A stretch of DNA of 64,000 nucleotides, taken from positions 124,001 through 188,000 of the forward strand of contig KB911950.1 of assembly GCA_000383715.1 (NCBI GenBank), given 5' to 3'. The translations under genes and the position numbers were made by a program. Numbering within the stretch: the stretch's first letter is position 1; the number at the start of each line of letters is the position of its first letter. Source of the stretch: Verrucomicrobia bacterium SCGC AAA164-E04. GTDB taxonomy: Bacteria > Verrucomicrobiota > Verrucomicrobiia > Limisphaerales > AAA164-E04. The notes under the pieces are model-generated. The model worked only from the letters and a program-made list of their open reading frames with translations. It was not told where the DNA came from and did not search any database. Of the stretch, positions 39,611 to 50,715 are shown piece after piece.

Positions 39611-40717
39611 ATGTCCTGGTCCTTCAGAATTTTCCAGATTGCAGGCGTAGGCGTTTATTTACATGTAACCTTCATCCTTTTATTGGCGGTTGTTGGTTTC
39701 GCTGAGGTGAGTGCCTCGGACTCCGTTCTTACGGCATTCATCGGTATCTTCTCCTTCCTTGCTCTGTTTGCATGCGTGCTGGCGCATGAATTCGGTCACA
39801 TCCTGATGGCACGCCATTTTGGAGTTGGGACCCGTGATGTCACGCTGCTGCCCATAGGTGGAGTCGCCCGTCTGGAAAAAATTCCAGAGAAACCTTCTCA
39901 GGAATTATGGGTAGCTCTGGCCGGCCCTGCCGTCAACGTCGTGATTGTCTGTCTGCTATTCATCTGGATTCTATTGGTAGAGGGAGTAAGCGCAGATTTT
40001 CAAGCTATCTTCGCTCACGGGGAGGGCGTCAATCTAATGACGGTCAATCTGATCATGATAGGATTCAATCTACTACCGGCGTTCCCCATGGATGGGGGGA
40101 GGGTCCTGAGGGCTTTTCTGGCATCACGGATGGATTATGCAAAAGCCACACGGATTGCTGCTTCATTGGGGCGTTTGATGGCCCTTCTTTTCGTTTTTGC
40201 TGGTTTATTCTGGGTCAAGAATCCATTTCTTATCTTCATTGCACTTGTGGTTTGGTTTGGTGCCGGGCAAGAAGCACGATGGGCTGTTTCGAAGCATCAA
40301 CGGCAGGGAAATACAGTCAGACATTTCATGATACGCGACTTTTACACAGCTCACACCACCTGCACCTTGCTGCAAATAGCTGATCGGATTCTTGCGGGCA
40401 AGCAGACTGAGTTTCCAGTGACGAATGATCGTGATGAATTGGTGGGAATGATAGGAATTCACAATGTTCTCGATGGATTAAAAAATCATCCATCATCCAC
40501 GCATGTCGATACCATCATGGCAACCGAACTCAAAACAGTAGAGGTAAATCATTCTTTGGAGTCAATCATGACCCAATACCAGAGGCATCCGGGCATGCTC
40601 CTGCCTGTGCTGGATCAGACTCGGCTTGTCGGCTTGTTGCCGCTGGGAAACATTTCTGACCTGAGCTTAGTTCGTCGCGTATTCGTGGAGGAGCTTGCCC
40701 TGTTAAATCTGCGATAA
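39611..40717 (+). CDS. Site-2 protease (M50) with C-terminal CBS pair
   Basis: LAHEFGHILMARHFG, LLPAFPMDGGRVLRAFLA; C-terminal CBS-like repeats. Confidence 0.93.
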   Translation: MSWSFRIFQIAGVGVYLHVTFILLLAVVGFAEVSASDSVLTAFIGIFSFLALFACVLAHEFGHILMARHFGVGTRDVTLLPIGGVARLEKIPEKPSQELWVALAGPAVNVVIVCLLFIWILLVEGVSADFQAIFAHGEGVNLMTVNLIMIGFNLLPAFPMDGGRVLRAFLASRMDYAKATRIAASLGRLMALLFVFAGLFWVKNPFLIFIALVVWFGAGQEARWAVSKHQRQGNTVRHFMIRDFYTAHTTCTLLQIADRILAGKQTEFPVTNDRDELVGMIGIHNVLDGLKNHPSSTHVDTIMATELKTVEVNHSLESIMTQYQRHPGMLLPVLDQTRLVGLLPLGNISDLSLVRRVFVEELALLNLR

Positions 40718-40760
40718 ATTCCCGTTGATTAATGGTGATTGATATCGGCAAACTTAAACT

Positions 40761-41939
40761 GTGAATAAGAAGCATTCTAAATCATGTCCGCTTTCTTCTT
40801 TCCCCCGATTAAATCCAGGGGGAATCAGTAAAAATATGAAAGTTGCTGATCTTATTGATGAAACATTTCTAGCATACAATGGGGGGCGCTTAAGAGAAGC
40901 TGCTCGACTTTTGACGGACAAAATGTTGCCTGAAAATGGTTACGTTGGGATGAGTCTTACAGGGGCATTGACACCGGCCGGATTGGGGAAGTCCTGCCTG
41001 ATTCCATGGATGAAGGCTGGTTTCGTTGACTGGGTAGTATCCACAGGAGCCAATTTATATCATGATCTTCACTACGGTCTGGACCTTTCCCTTCATCAAG
41101 GATCACCGTTTTTAGACGATGTGGACTTGCACCAACATGGCGTGATTCGCATCTACGATGTGATTTTTGATTATAATGTTCTTCTCGATACCGATGCCTT
41201 TGTGAGAAGTGTCATTCAAGGGCCGGAGTTTCAACGTTCTCTTGGAACAGACGAATTTCATTATCTGCTGGGCAAGTATGTTGATGCCAGAGCCAAGGCA
41301 TTGAATCTGAAGGATACATCTGTGCTGGCCACAGCTTACAGGTATGGGATTCCGATTTTTACAAGCAGTCCGGGAGACAGTTCGATCGGAATGAACGTGG
41401 CGGCCATGTCGTTACGAGACCTGGCTGTTAGTTTCGATACAAACCGCGATGTCAATCAGACCGCGTCCATTGTTTATGCAGCGAAATCGACAGGTCATAC
41501 ATCTTCCGTTTTTATTTTAGGAGGTGGGTCTCCAAAGAATTTCATGTTGCAGACTGAACCTCAGATTCAGGAAATCATGGGGATTGAAGAGAAAGGGCAT
41601 GATTACTTTCTTCAATGTACAGATGCTCGGCCTGATACAGGCGGCCTGAGTGGGGCGACTCCTGCAGAGGCGGTGAGCTGGGGGAAAGTGGACCCGGCGA
41701 CGCTGCCTGACTGTGTCGTGGCCTATGTGGATACAACGGTCTCGCTGCCACTGCTCACTGCTTATTGCCTTTCCAGAAGTCCAAGGAGAAAACATAAGCG
41801 GCTCTATAACCATCGTGATAGCATGTTGAATACGTTGAAATCTGCGTATCTGAAAGTGGGATCTGTATCCAAAACAAGCATCGGAAGGAAAGGGGTCCAA
41901 AAAGCCAATGACATTGGGAAGAAACACAAAGCCAAATAA
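40761..41939 (+). CDS. Deoxyhypusine synthase-family protein
   Basis: [78 protein letters not shown] (SWGK catalytic-Lys motif retained). Confidence 0.9.
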   Translation: MNKKHSKSCPLSSFPRLNPGGISKNMKVADLIDETFLAYNGGRLREAARLLTDKMLPENGYVGMSLTGALTPAGLGKSCLIPWMKAGFVDWVVSTGANLYHDLHYGLDLSLHQGSPFLDDVDLHQHGVIRIYDVIFDYNVLLDTDAFVRSVIQGPEFQRSLGTDEFHYLLGKYVDARAKALNLKDTSVLATAYRYGIPIFTSSPGDSSIGMNVAAMSLRDLAVSFDTNRDVNQTASIVYAAKSTGHTSSVFILGGGSPKNFMLQTEPQIQEIMGIEEKGHDYFLQCTDARPDTGGLSGATPAEAVSWGKVDPATLPDCVVAYVDTTVSLPLLTAYCLSRSPRRKHKRLYNHRDSMLNTLKSAYLKVGSVSKTSIGRKGVQKANDIGKKHKAK

Positions 41940-42006
41940 AAGGTTGGCAGCGTTTTTTCCGGGATTTACTTTCCTCTCATCACCCAAGTCAAACGATCTT
42001 CTCAAT

Positions 42007-42765
42007 ATGAATACACGCATCTTTTCTTTTCTCTTTTTATTCGTGTCGCTTCTGGTGGCTGCCGAAGAAACCCGTTCATTGCGGATCATGACCTACAATA
42101 TTCATCACGCCGAAGGGGTGGACGGGAAAGTGGACTACGAACGCATCGCAGCCATTATCCGTAAAGCCGACCCTCACATCGTTGCCTTGCAGGAAGTTGA
42201 TCGTGAGACCTCACGCACCCAGCAGGTGGATCAAGCCAAGCGACTGGCCGATCTCTTGAACTATCAGGTTGTTTTTGGAAAGGCGTTGAATTTTCAAGGA
42301 GGCGCCTATGGGCTCGCCATCATGGCCCGCGGGAACATCCATTCAAAATGCACGTTCGCCCTTCCTTATCGCATCGGTCAAGAGCCACGGATCGTGCTGG
42401 AAGCAAAGATTGAATTAGGCGACGATTGGCCTTTGATTCAGTTATTCAACGCTCATCTCTGTCATTTAAGCGCCGAGACTCGTTTGGAGCAGGTTCAGCG
42501 CATGATTCAGATCATCCCCAAGTATACAGAGAACCTCACGCTGCTTGCGGGTGACTTTAATGCACGGCCCCAGACCGCACCCATGGATTTACTCTGGAAA
42601 CAAGGATGGAATGATTGTCTTGAAACCCATGACGGGATCGATTACCTGCTTTCATCACCCGGCGCCAAGGTCCAGCTCAAATCATCTCGCATCATACAGG
42701 CTCCTTCAGCTTCGGATCATAATCCAGTTTTTGCCGAGCTGATTTTGAACGAAGATTTCAAATAG
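42007..42765 (+). CDS. Exported endonuclease/exonuclease/phosphatase family protein
   Basis: RIMTYNIHHAEGVDGKVDYERIAAIIRKADPHIVALQEVDR, LLAGDFNARPQT, SDHNPVFAELIL; start chosen at MNTRIF. Confidence 0.93.
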   Translation: MNTRIFSFLFLFVSLLVAAEETRSLRIMTYNIHHAEGVDGKVDYERIAAIIRKADPHIVALQEVDRETSRTQQVDQAKRLADLLNYQVVFGKALNFQGGAYGLAIMARGNIHSKCTFALPYRIGQEPRIVLEAKIELGDDWPLIQLFNAHLCHLSAETRLEQVQRMIQIIPKYTENLTLLAGDFNARPQTAPMDLLWKQGWNDCLETHDGIDYLLSSPGAKVQLKSSRIIQAPSASDHNPVFAELILNEDFK

Positions 42766-43250
42766 AGGCGGATTTCAGAGGAGAGCATTCGAGTGCGTTG
42801 GGTAATTTGTTCAATATGAAAAGTCGTTGATTTCAATCAATACACCTCCAGTAAGACCAGCCGCTCAACTGACAAACAACCACGCCTTACAATCTGTTTT
42901 TGGAAAAATGCTGCTCCTTCTCAATGATTTGCGTTGGTCGAATCACCTTTGATTATTAATGCAATAAATCTACCCTCAAAAACGGAGTATCATCATTCAA
43001 TCACTCTCGTTTCATCAATGTTTCCCAGAAATAATAGTTGCCTTCAGGAAGAGGTATCAGAATTGCCAGTATTTGGATCTCACCTTGTTACGGTTTAGGC
43101 AACGACCGAATTAGGAAGAAATAAACTTTTATAACTCAGCTGATTTTTTCGCTGGTGGATTTGTGCCTCTCAAACAATGTAATTGCTTGAGCTTCATAAG
43201 TGATCCCAATTGTTCATTTACATGCAGGACCCCAAGTTTAATCAAACGGT

Positions 43251-46178
43251 CTACGAGTGGGTTTGGACCAAGTCGGTCAGATCCTTCTCTGCACATTTAA
43301 TTTCGCGCTGGATAACTTTGATCAACACCTCCAAATCTTGCTCTTTGAGATCTTTGGCAGAATATTCAAGTTCAGCAGTCAATTCTGCAAGTTCCTGAAG
43401 TCCGTTCATGCGGCAAATACTTTTCATGCTGTGTCCAAATCTGGAAATGGCCTCCCGCGCATCAGTTTCAAAAAATTGTTCCAGTTCCTGACGTTTGCTT
43501 GGCAGCATTTTGATCAGTGCTTGAGTCAGAGTCAGTGCAGCCTCCAAGCTTAGCTCACTGCAGAGTTTTTTAAATGCAGACTCTGCATCCAATGGATATT
43601 TATTGGTTTGATTTGAGTTTAAGTTTGACTTCGATACTCCTGGTTTTTCGTTTTTAAGTGCGGCTTTCAGAGTGTCGATGACATCCTTTTTATAAACGGG
43701 TTTGCTGATGTAGTTGTTCATACCCGCCTCCAGGCACTTTTCACGATCTCCTTTAAGCGCAAAAGCGGTAATTGCGATGATGTAAGGGTTTTTAACCAAT
43801 AAACCTTTCGAGTAGAGCTTTCGGATTTCTCGCGTGGCCTCCATTCCGTCCATGACCGGCATCTGGCAGTCCATCAACAACACATCGTAAACCTTTTTCT
43901 TCACTGCCTCCACCGCCTCTAATCCGTTTCTTGCAATATCAGGAATAATACCCAGACGCTTCAGCAATATAGTCATTTGCTGAATATTAATCGGGTGATC
44001 TTCCACAAGCAAAACAATGATGCTTTTGTCAAAGGGTTTTGATTGTTTGGTAATGCCGCCTGATAGACTTTTCTGACTATCAGGAATTTCTGGAGCCCCC
44101 ATTGCTCGATGTATTCCTCCTGAGGCCTCATAAGTTAGTGGGCGGTAAAGGATTTCGTAATAAAAAGGGTAATTCTGGTTCTTAGCGGCCTTTGATGTAG
44201 CTCGGGCGATGACGATGACTTGAAATGTTTCGTTTTGTTCCCTGGCTTGCTTGAAGATCTCCTCGATATTGCTCCCTTCTGAGTGAACCAGTAAATTCTC
44301 GGAGAGCATGAAATACTTGATTTCTTCCTTCATTTGAATGGCTTCCCGAAGGCAGTCAAACCCTTCTTTGGGGTTTTCAAAAGATCTGCATTTCATCCCT
44401 TTCGTTTTTAGATGGTTTTCAATCACTTCCCTCTCCATTGAGTCTGGTATGACCGTGATGGCTTTTTTATCAAAGATAGAGGATTCGGGCTTGGGTCGCT
44501 TCTTCGTATCAATCTCAAAAGGCACTTCCACTCTGAATCTGGTTCCTTGGCCATATGTGGACTCAACCTCAATCTTGCCATGCATCATATTGATCAACTG
44601 GCTGCAAATGGAAAGCCCCAGACCGGTTCCTTGCTGATTGTGACTGCCAAATCTTTCCAGCTGAGTGAATGGTTTAAAAATGTCATTCAAACGTTCCGAG
44701 GGAATTCCGATACCTGTATCCGAAACTTCGAAATACACGATGGGGGACTCCTCGGATGATTCGTCTGTTGTTCCAACTCTAACCTCAACTGAGCCTTCTT
44801 CGGTGAATTTGATGGCATTACCCACCAGATTGATAAGGATTTGGCGTAAGCGTGAACCATCTCCAATCCAATTGTTTGGTAATTCCGTATGCACCAAGAT
44901 TTCAAAATCCAGTTTTTTCTTGGTCGCTGCAAAGGACATTAGCAAAACGACTTCATCAGTAAGTTTTCTCAATTCAAATGGCTTTACCTCAAGTTCGAAT
45001 CGATCGGATTGGATTTTGGAAAGATCTAAGACATCATTGATGATTTTTACTAGCGATTCGGAGCTGACCCTGATCATTGATATATAATTTCGCTGATCTC
45101 TTTCGAGGTTGGTATCCATCAGGATTTCAAGCATGCCAATGATTCCGTTCATCGGTGTGCGAATCTCATGGCTCACAGTAGCCAGGAATTCACTCATGGC
45201 AGCATTGGCCAGCTCAGCCTTGACTTTGGCCGCATTCAACCTCTCCTCGGTAAGTTTTTGTGCGGTAATATCTGTTTCAACTGCAATAAAATTAGTCAAT
45301 GTTGACTTTTTATCAAATATGGGTTGGACCTCAATTTGAATCCAATACTTTTTTCCAGACTTCGAATAGTTGACGATTTCTACATTGAACCCCTCATGAT
45401 TTTTGAGGCTTTCGTTCATTTGGGTTACGGTTTCCTGATCTGTATCAGGTCCCTGAAGGAACCTTCCCGGGGGGATTCCCTTGACTTCGTCCAAATTGAA
45501 TTCGGTGAGTTTCTCAAAACTTTTATTGACCCATTCAGTTTCTCCCCGATCGTTGGTGATGACCACGGCATTGTCAGTGCGGCTTGCCACGTGCGCCAGC
45601 TTCCTTGCTTCCGAGGCTTGTTTCTCCAACTCCTGCTGTGTCTTCAGCACCGTTCGGTTTTGTTCCTCGAGAGAATGGTTGGCTTCCTTGAGGGATGCTT
45701 TCTGCTGTGAAAGTTTGTTAACCAGAGCTTTGATCTCTCCACTTGCCATGCGCTCAGATTGAATTACGTTCAGCAAATCCAAAATCGGGTCATGCACGGC
45801 AAAATCTGCAAAATCAAGTTCAAGCGAAACTAGGTTGTCCGGTGATTGCACCCAAGGAGATGCGGCAAGAAAAAAACTCCCGTCAGGCATTTCTGTCAGT
45901 TGCCCACGAAGGGTCAAATCCTTTTCAACTGACTTTAAAAGATACAGTTTTTTATCCAAATTCGGTAAGCTGAGATCAATGGGTAAAAACCTGCTTCGTT
46001 CTTTTACGAAGAGGCTGTTTACATTGATTCCAAGCTTTAATTCGGGTAGTAATTTCCTGATTGAAGGACCTAAAGAAACGATTCGGTAATCCGAACCAAA
46101 CCGAATGTTGAAAGGGAAAAATCTTTCCAGGACATCAAATGGAATGTTTGATTCACTCTTCATGAAACCGATTCCCAA
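43251..46178 (-). CDS. Hybrid sensor histidine kinase: HNOBA-PAS-HisKA-HATPase-(degenerate REC)-REC-Hpt
   Basis: FPFNIRFGSDYRIVSLGPSIRKLLPEL and FFLAASPWVQSPDNL...DFAVHDPILDLL (HNOBA-like); SHEIRTPMNGIIGML; DTGIGIPSERL; VLLMDCQMPVMDGMEATREIR; Hpt HSMKSICRMNGL. Confidence 0.92.
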   Translation of the reverse strand: MGIGFMKSESNIPFDVLERFFPFNIRFGSDYRIVSLGPSIRKLLPELKLGINVNSLFVKERSRFLPIDLSLPNLDKKLYLLKSVEKDLTLRGQLTEMPDGSFFLAASPWVQSPDNLVSLELDFADFAVHDPILDLLNVIQSERMASGEIKALVNKLSQQKASLKEANHSLEEQNRTVLKTQQELEKQASEARKLAHVASRTDNAVVITNDRGETEWVNKSFEKLTEFNLDEVKGIPPGRFLQGPDTDQETVTQMNESLKNHEGFNVEIVNYSKSGKKYWIQIEVQPIFDKKSTLTNFIAVETDITAQKLTEERLNAAKVKAELANAAMSEFLATVSHEIRTPMNGIIGMLEILMDTNLERDQRNYISMIRVSSESLVKIINDVLDLSKIQSDRFELEVKPFELRKLTDEVVLLMSFAATKKKLDFEILVHTELPNNWIGDGSRLRQILINLVGNAIKFTEEGSVEVRVGTTDESSEESPIVYFEVSDTGIGIPSERLNDIFKPFTQLERFGSHNQQGTGLGLSICSQLINMMHGKIEVESTYGQGTRFRVEVPFEIDTKKRPKPESSIFDKKAITVIPDSMEREVIENHLKTKGMKCRSFENPKEGFDCLREAIQMKEEIKYFMLSENLLVHSEGSNIEEIFKQAREQNETFQVIVIARATSKAAKNQNYPFYYEILYRPLTYEASGGIHRAMGAPEIPDSQKSLSGGITKQSKPFDKSIIVLLVEDHPINIQQMTILLKRLGIIPDIARNGLEAVEAVKKKVYDVLLMDCQMPVMDGMEATREIRKLYSKGLLVKNPYIIAITAFALKGDREKCLEAGMNNYISKPVYKKDVIDTLKAALKNEKPGVSKSNLNSNQTNKYPLDAESAFKKLCSELSLEAALTLTQALIKMLPSKRQELEQFFETDAREAISRFGHSMKSICRMNGLQELAELTAELEYSAKDLKEQDLEVLIKVIQREIKCAEKDLTDLVQTHS

Positions 46179-46726
46179 TCAATAATGAACAACGTCTGGT
46201 TGAGCCCCTCAACGGGTTCATCATTTTCGAGTTTACTTTGATCGATCTTTATTTTGATTTTGTGGCGCTTGGCCAATCCTTCCAGAATACCAACGACAAA
46301 CATTTCAAGACCATTACGAGTTGATTCGTAGATCAAATGTAAACTATTCTTTTCTTCCTTCAAAATACTAAAACTGGGTGGCTCAAGGTTTGGGAAGATC
46401 ATGGCGACTCGGCGATGAAAATTAGGCAGGTTTTTCATGAACTCAACAAAACTATTTCCACCTGCATCCATCATTGATCCATAATGTTGAACCGCAATCT
46501 CAGTGATCCAGTAATTTCCTAACAATCTGAGTAACTCTGATGCTGGCTGATTGACAATTTCCGAAGCTGCCACCAGTAGGTCGTAGGTCATGCTATCACT
46601 GTAAGATTCATTACTGATGAACATTTCCACGTCGACATTGGCTCGCATCTTTATCTTGTCCCAAGTTTCTTCGCCGTAGTTTTCTATTATGAGACCCTGA
46701 ACTGCTTTATTTACCAAACCATACAT
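46160..46726 (-). CDS. Heme NO-binding (H-NOX) sensor protein
   Basis: MYGLVNKAVQGLIIENYGEETWDKI; proximal-His region MKNLPNFHRRVAMIFPNLEPPSF; YESTRNGLEMFVVGILEGLA (Y-x-S-x-R heme-propionate motif); overlaps the kinase start by 19 bp. Confidence 0.93.
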   Translation of the reverse strand: MYGLVNKAVQGLIIENYGEETWDKIKMRANVDVEMFISNESYSDSMTYDLLVAASEIVNQPASELLRLLGNYWITEIAVQHYGSMMDAGGNSFVEFMKNLPNFHRRVAMIFPNLEPPSFSILKEEKNSLHLIYESTRNGLEMFVVGILEGLAKRHKIKIKIDQSKLENDEPVEGLNQTLFIIDWESVS

Positions 46727-47217
46727 ATCGATATTTATACGCTAAGATGAACGATGTTTCGAAAGGAGGTAATCCTTTAAATAATTTTTATAAAATTACC
46801 ACTTGGTTTTCTTATTGCATAGTCATAAGGGGCCATTTTTTGAAAAATCTCTCTGATTCCGCTGTTTCTCGGGGGCATCAAAATTCAACTCACAGATCAC
46901 TCTCCCTTTTTTCTGGCTAGTTCTTCCAGTTTTTTTGGCATTGTCAGATGGGATGCAAGCAGGTTGGTCTTTGATTTAGTTTATTGCCATGCAAAGTCAT
47001 CAATGAACTTTTCTCGTCATTCAGTAAACATTCCAATTCCTGCTTTCTTGCTAAATTCAACCCCAATTTGCTCCGTCATGCTTGACCCATTGAGAAATAT
47101 GAAGAGTTTTTGGAGCATTTTTTCAAAAAAAATTGACGCTACTATGTTTGCTTCCATAGATTCTCTCTTGGATTAAAGTAAGTTGAGTTAAAATTTGAGC
47201 AGATTGAGTGATTCAAT

Positions 47218-48345
47218 ATGAGTAGTGACGCGACAAAAGGACTTGAAGGAATTGTAGCCGCCAAAACATATCTGAGTGATGTGCGAGGTGATGTGGGGGA
47301 ATTGATTTACAGGGGGTATGACATCAATGAGCTTGCAGGAAACATAGGTTATGAGGAAACGGTTTATCTATTGCATTATGGCAAGCTTCCGAACCAATCT
47401 GAACTGAATACTTTGAAAGCTAAGCTTGTAAGCTACCGTGAACTACCCCAAGGTGTTATAGATTTAATACAATCCTTGCCCAAGGACACTGTTCCGATGA
47501 ATGCTCTCAGGACTGGTATATCTGCCCTTGGATGTTTCGACTCCTCATCCGAGGACAACTCTCCGGAATCACTTCAGGAAAAAGCTCTAAAGATCATTGC
47601 TCAAATCCCTATTGTCACAGCTTACTTTCACCTGCATCGGCAGGGGAAATCCATGGTTGAGTCCAGACCTGATTTAAATGAAGCTGCCAATTTTCTCTAT
47701 CTCATAAATGGCGGCACGGAAGCTGAAAAGGATAGCGTTGACACCTTGGACATGTGTTACGTGCTTCACGCTGATCATGGAATGAACGCTTCCACTTTTG
47801 CTTCAAGGGTAACTGTCGCAACGCTTTCTGATATTTATTCTGCCGTAACAAGTGCTATTGGGACGCTCAAGGGTCCATTGCATGGTGGAGCCAACGAAGC
47901 TGTCATTCGAATGTTGCAGGAAATAGGTAGCCTCGAAAATGTGGATGCTTTCATCGCTGATTGTCTAGAAAACAAAAAGAAAGTCATGGGCATCGGGCAT
48001 AGAGTTTACAAAGTGCTGGATCCCAGAGCAGTGAAATTGCGCAAGATGGTTCTGAAGATGGGGGAGAAGATCTCGGAACCCAAATGGATCCAGATGAGTG
48101 ACAAAATCGCGGAAATCATGCTCAATAAAAAAGGCCTTCACGCCAATGTGGATTTTTACTCTGCTAGCGTTTACTACTCCTTGGATATACCAATCGATTT
48201 GTTTACACCCATTTTCGCGATCGCACGAACCTCAGGGTGGACGGCACATGTGTTGGAGCAGATGGCTGACAACCGTTTGATCCGACCACAAAGCGATTAC
48301 ATTGGTCCAGAGGGATTGACCGTGACGCCCATTGACCAGCGATAA
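47218..48345 (+). CDS. gltA: Citrate synthase
   Basis: GIVAAKTYLSDVRGDVGELIYRGYDINELA, GPLHGGANEAVIRML, MGIGHRVYKVLDPRA. Confidence 0.95.
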   Translation: MSSDATKGLEGIVAAKTYLSDVRGDVGELIYRGYDINELAGNIGYEETVYLLHYGKLPNQSELNTLKAKLVSYRELPQGVIDLIQSLPKDTVPMNALRTGISALGCFDSSSEDNSPESLQEKALKIIAQIPIVTAYFHLHRQGKSMVESRPDLNEAANFLYLINGGTEAEKDSVDTLDMCYVLHADHGMNASTFASRVTVATLSDIYSAVTSAIGTLKGPLHGGANEAVIRMLQEIGSLENVDAFIADCLENKKKVMGIGHRVYKVLDPRAVKLRKMVLKMGEKISEPKWIQMSDKIAEIMLNKKGLHANVDFYSASVYYSLDIPIDLFTPIFAIARTSGWTAHVLEQMADNRLIRPQSDYIGPEGLTVTPIDQR

Positions 48346-48444
48346 GCCTCAATGCATGTCTTTCTGCAAGCCGTCTGCCCGATTATTTCCATTGAGTTGC
48401 CTACTGCAATCTTGTTTTACCCTGCTTTTTAAGCGATCGATTTC

Positions 48445-49644
48445 ATGAATATTCACGAATACCAAGCCAAAGAATTATTAGCACGCAACGGCGTCAACGT
48501 CCCTTCAGGCAAGGCCTGCAAAAGCATCGAAGAAGCTCAAACTGCTGCACAAGCTCTTTTTGACGCTGGGCAGAGCATGCTAGTGATCAAATCGCAGATC
48601 CATGCAGGTGGACGCGGCAAGGGGACCTTCAAGAGTGGCTTTCAAGGGGGAGTGCATCTTTGCAAGAGCGTGGAAGAGACGGTTGAGACGGCAAAAGCCA
48701 TGTTAGGCGAAGTATTGGTTACCAAGCAAACAGGTCCTGAGGGGCGCGAGGTGAAAACCCTGCTGGTAGCTAGCGCTGAAAAAATTGTTAAAGAATTGTA
48801 TCTTGCTGTATTGCTTGACCGCAATACTTCCAAGCCCATCGTCATGGCAAGCACTGAGGGGGGAGTGGATATTGAGGAGGTCGCCGAAAAAACGCCTGAA
48901 AAGATTGTCAAGGAAACGATAGACCCAGCGATGGGGATGATGCCTTATCAAGCTCGTAAAATAGCTGCTGCATTGAATCTTCCTTCGTCCCTCACAGGGC
49001 AAGCGACCAAACTGCTCATGGGCGTCTACAAAACTTTCTGGAGTTGTGATGCCTCTATGGTTGAAATCAATCCACTTTGTATTGTTGAAAATGTGGATGA
49101 GACTCAGGGGATTGCTGCGGTCGATGCAAAAATCTCTCTCGATGATAACGCGCTTTATCGCCACAAGGACATTTTGGAAATGCGGGATCTTGCTGAGGAG
49201 GCGCCTCTTGAAATTGAAGCAGGCAAATTTGATCTCAATTATATTAAACTCCACGGTAATATAGCTTGTCTTGTCAATGGTGCAGGCTTGGCCATGGCGA
49301 CGATGGACATCATCAAGCATTATGGTGGGGACCCAGCTAATTTCCTCGATGTAGGCGGCGGAGCTTCGCGCGAACAGGTCACTGCCGCATTCAAAATCAT
49401 CCTGAGTGATCCGAATGTGAAAGGTATCCTGGTCAATATCTTCGGGGGAATCATGCAGTGCGATGTGATTGCTGAGGGTGTGGTATCTGCCGCCAAAGAA
49501 ACCAACTTATCGATTCCACTTGTTGTGCGTCTGGAAGGTAACAATGTTGAGATTGGTAAAAAAATTCTCAACGAATCTGGACTGGAGCTAATCAGTGGAG
49601 ACTCGATGGCTGATGCAGCTAAGAAAATTGTGGCTGTTGTCTGA
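48445..49644 (+). CDS. sucC: Succinate-CoA ligase (ADP-forming) beta subunit
   Basis: [54 protein letters not shown]. Confidence 0.97.
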   Translation: MNIHEYQAKELLARNGVNVPSGKACKSIEEAQTAAQALFDAGQSMLVIKSQIHAGGRGKGTFKSGFQGGVHLCKSVEETVETAKAMLGEVLVTKQTGPEGREVKTLLVASAEKIVKELYLAVLLDRNTSKPIVMASTEGGVDIEEVAEKTPEKIVKETIDPAMGMMPYQARKIAAALNLPSSLTGQATKLLMGVYKTFWSCDASMVEINPLCIVENVDETQGIAAVDAKISLDDNALYRHKDILEMRDLAEEAPLEIEAGKFDLNYIKLHGNIACLVNGAGLAMATMDIIKHYGGDPANFLDVGGGASREQVTAAFKIILSDPNVKGILVNIFGGIMQCDVIAEGVVSAAKETNLSIPLVVRLEGNNVEIGKKILNESGLELISGDSMADAAKKIVAVV

Positions 49645-49697
49645 AACTGAGCCATTACGCACCCTCTTCATAAAAAATTTCAAAACAAGAATCGAAT

Positions 49698-50588
49698 ATG
49701 GCAATTTTAGTCACTCCCGAAACAAAAGTTTTAGTCCAAGGCATTACAGGTTCGTTTGGTGGACGGCACGCACAACTGAGCCTGGAATACGGCTCGCAAA
49801 TCGTGGCAGGGGTGACCCCTGGTAAAGGCGGGCAAACCTTCGAAGACAAAGTCCCAGTGTTTGACACGGTTGCTCAAGCGGTAGCTGAAACAGGAACAAC
49901 TACTTCTGCGGTTTTTGTTCCACCGCCATTTGCCGCTGATGCCATTCTTGAGGGTGTGGACGCGGGACTTGATCTTGTAGTCTGCATCACCGAAGGAATA
50001 CCTGTTAATGACATGGTGAAGGTGAAACGTGCACTGGAGGGAAGTAAAACCCGACTGATAGGTCCCAACTGCCCAGGCATAGTCACTCCAGGCGACGGTA
50101 AACAGTCCTCTGGAGGATGTCGCATTGGTATTGCGCCGGGGTATATCCATAAAAAAGGTAATATCGGCGTTGTTTCTCGCAGTGGAACTTTAACTTACGA
50201 AGCCGTCTGGCAGTTGACTTGCCGGGGAGTGGGGCAATCGACTTGCGTGGGTATCGGAGGAGATCCGGTCAATGGTACTTCACATCTTGATGTGATCAAG
50301 ATGTTCAACGATGACCCTGATACACACGGTATCATTATGATCGGTGAAATTGGTGGTTCAGCGGAGGAAGAAGCGGCTGCTTGGATCCGTGACAACTGCA
50401 AAAAGCCAGTCGCAGGATTCATTGCGGGAACGACGGCACCTCCCGGGCGACGCATGGGCCACGCTGGAGCAATTGTCAGCGGTGGGAAAGGAACGGCAGA
50501 AGCAAAAATTGAAGCCTTCCGTGAAGCGGGGATTCAAGTAGCTCAAACACCCTCAGAAATGGCTGACGTCCTGCTCAAGGTGATGTAA
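49698..50588 (+). CDS. sucD: Succinate-CoA ligase alpha subunit
   Basis: [66 protein letters not shown]. Confidence 0.97.
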   Translation: MAILVTPETKVLVQGITGSFGGRHAQLSLEYGSQIVAGVTPGKGGQTFEDKVPVFDTVAQAVAETGTTTSAVFVPPPFAADAILEGVDAGLDLVVCITEGIPVNDMVKVKRALEGSKTRLIGPNCPGIVTPGDGKQSSGGCRIGIAPGYIHKKGNIGVVSRSGTLTYEAVWQLTCRGVGQSTCVGIGGDPVNGTSHLDVIKMFNDDPDTHGIIMIGEIGGSAEEEAAAWIRDNCKKPVAGFIAGTTAPPGRRMGHAGAIVSGGKGTAEAKIEAFREAGIQVAQTPSEMADVLLKVM

Positions 50589-50618
50589 TCGCTATCTCAT
50601 TTCACATCCTTGTATTTC

Positions 50619-50653
50619 AGGGCCATCGGATTGATTTCTGGTGGCCCTTTTTG
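50619..50653 (+). terminator. Intrinsic terminator after sucD
   Basis: AGGGCCA ... TGGCCCT stem followed by TTTTTG, 31 bp after the sucD stop. Confidence 0.8.
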
Positions 50654-50715
50654 TTCAAATTAACCACTGATCCATCATTCCCAAATCAAATGGAATCTGT
50701 TACACCGTTTATCGG

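Noticed and set aside
42766-43250. ~485-bp intergenic region, checked for tRNA, sRNA or gene remnants
   Set aside because: No tRNA-like T-loop/anticodon arrangement, repeat array or convincing ORF seen.
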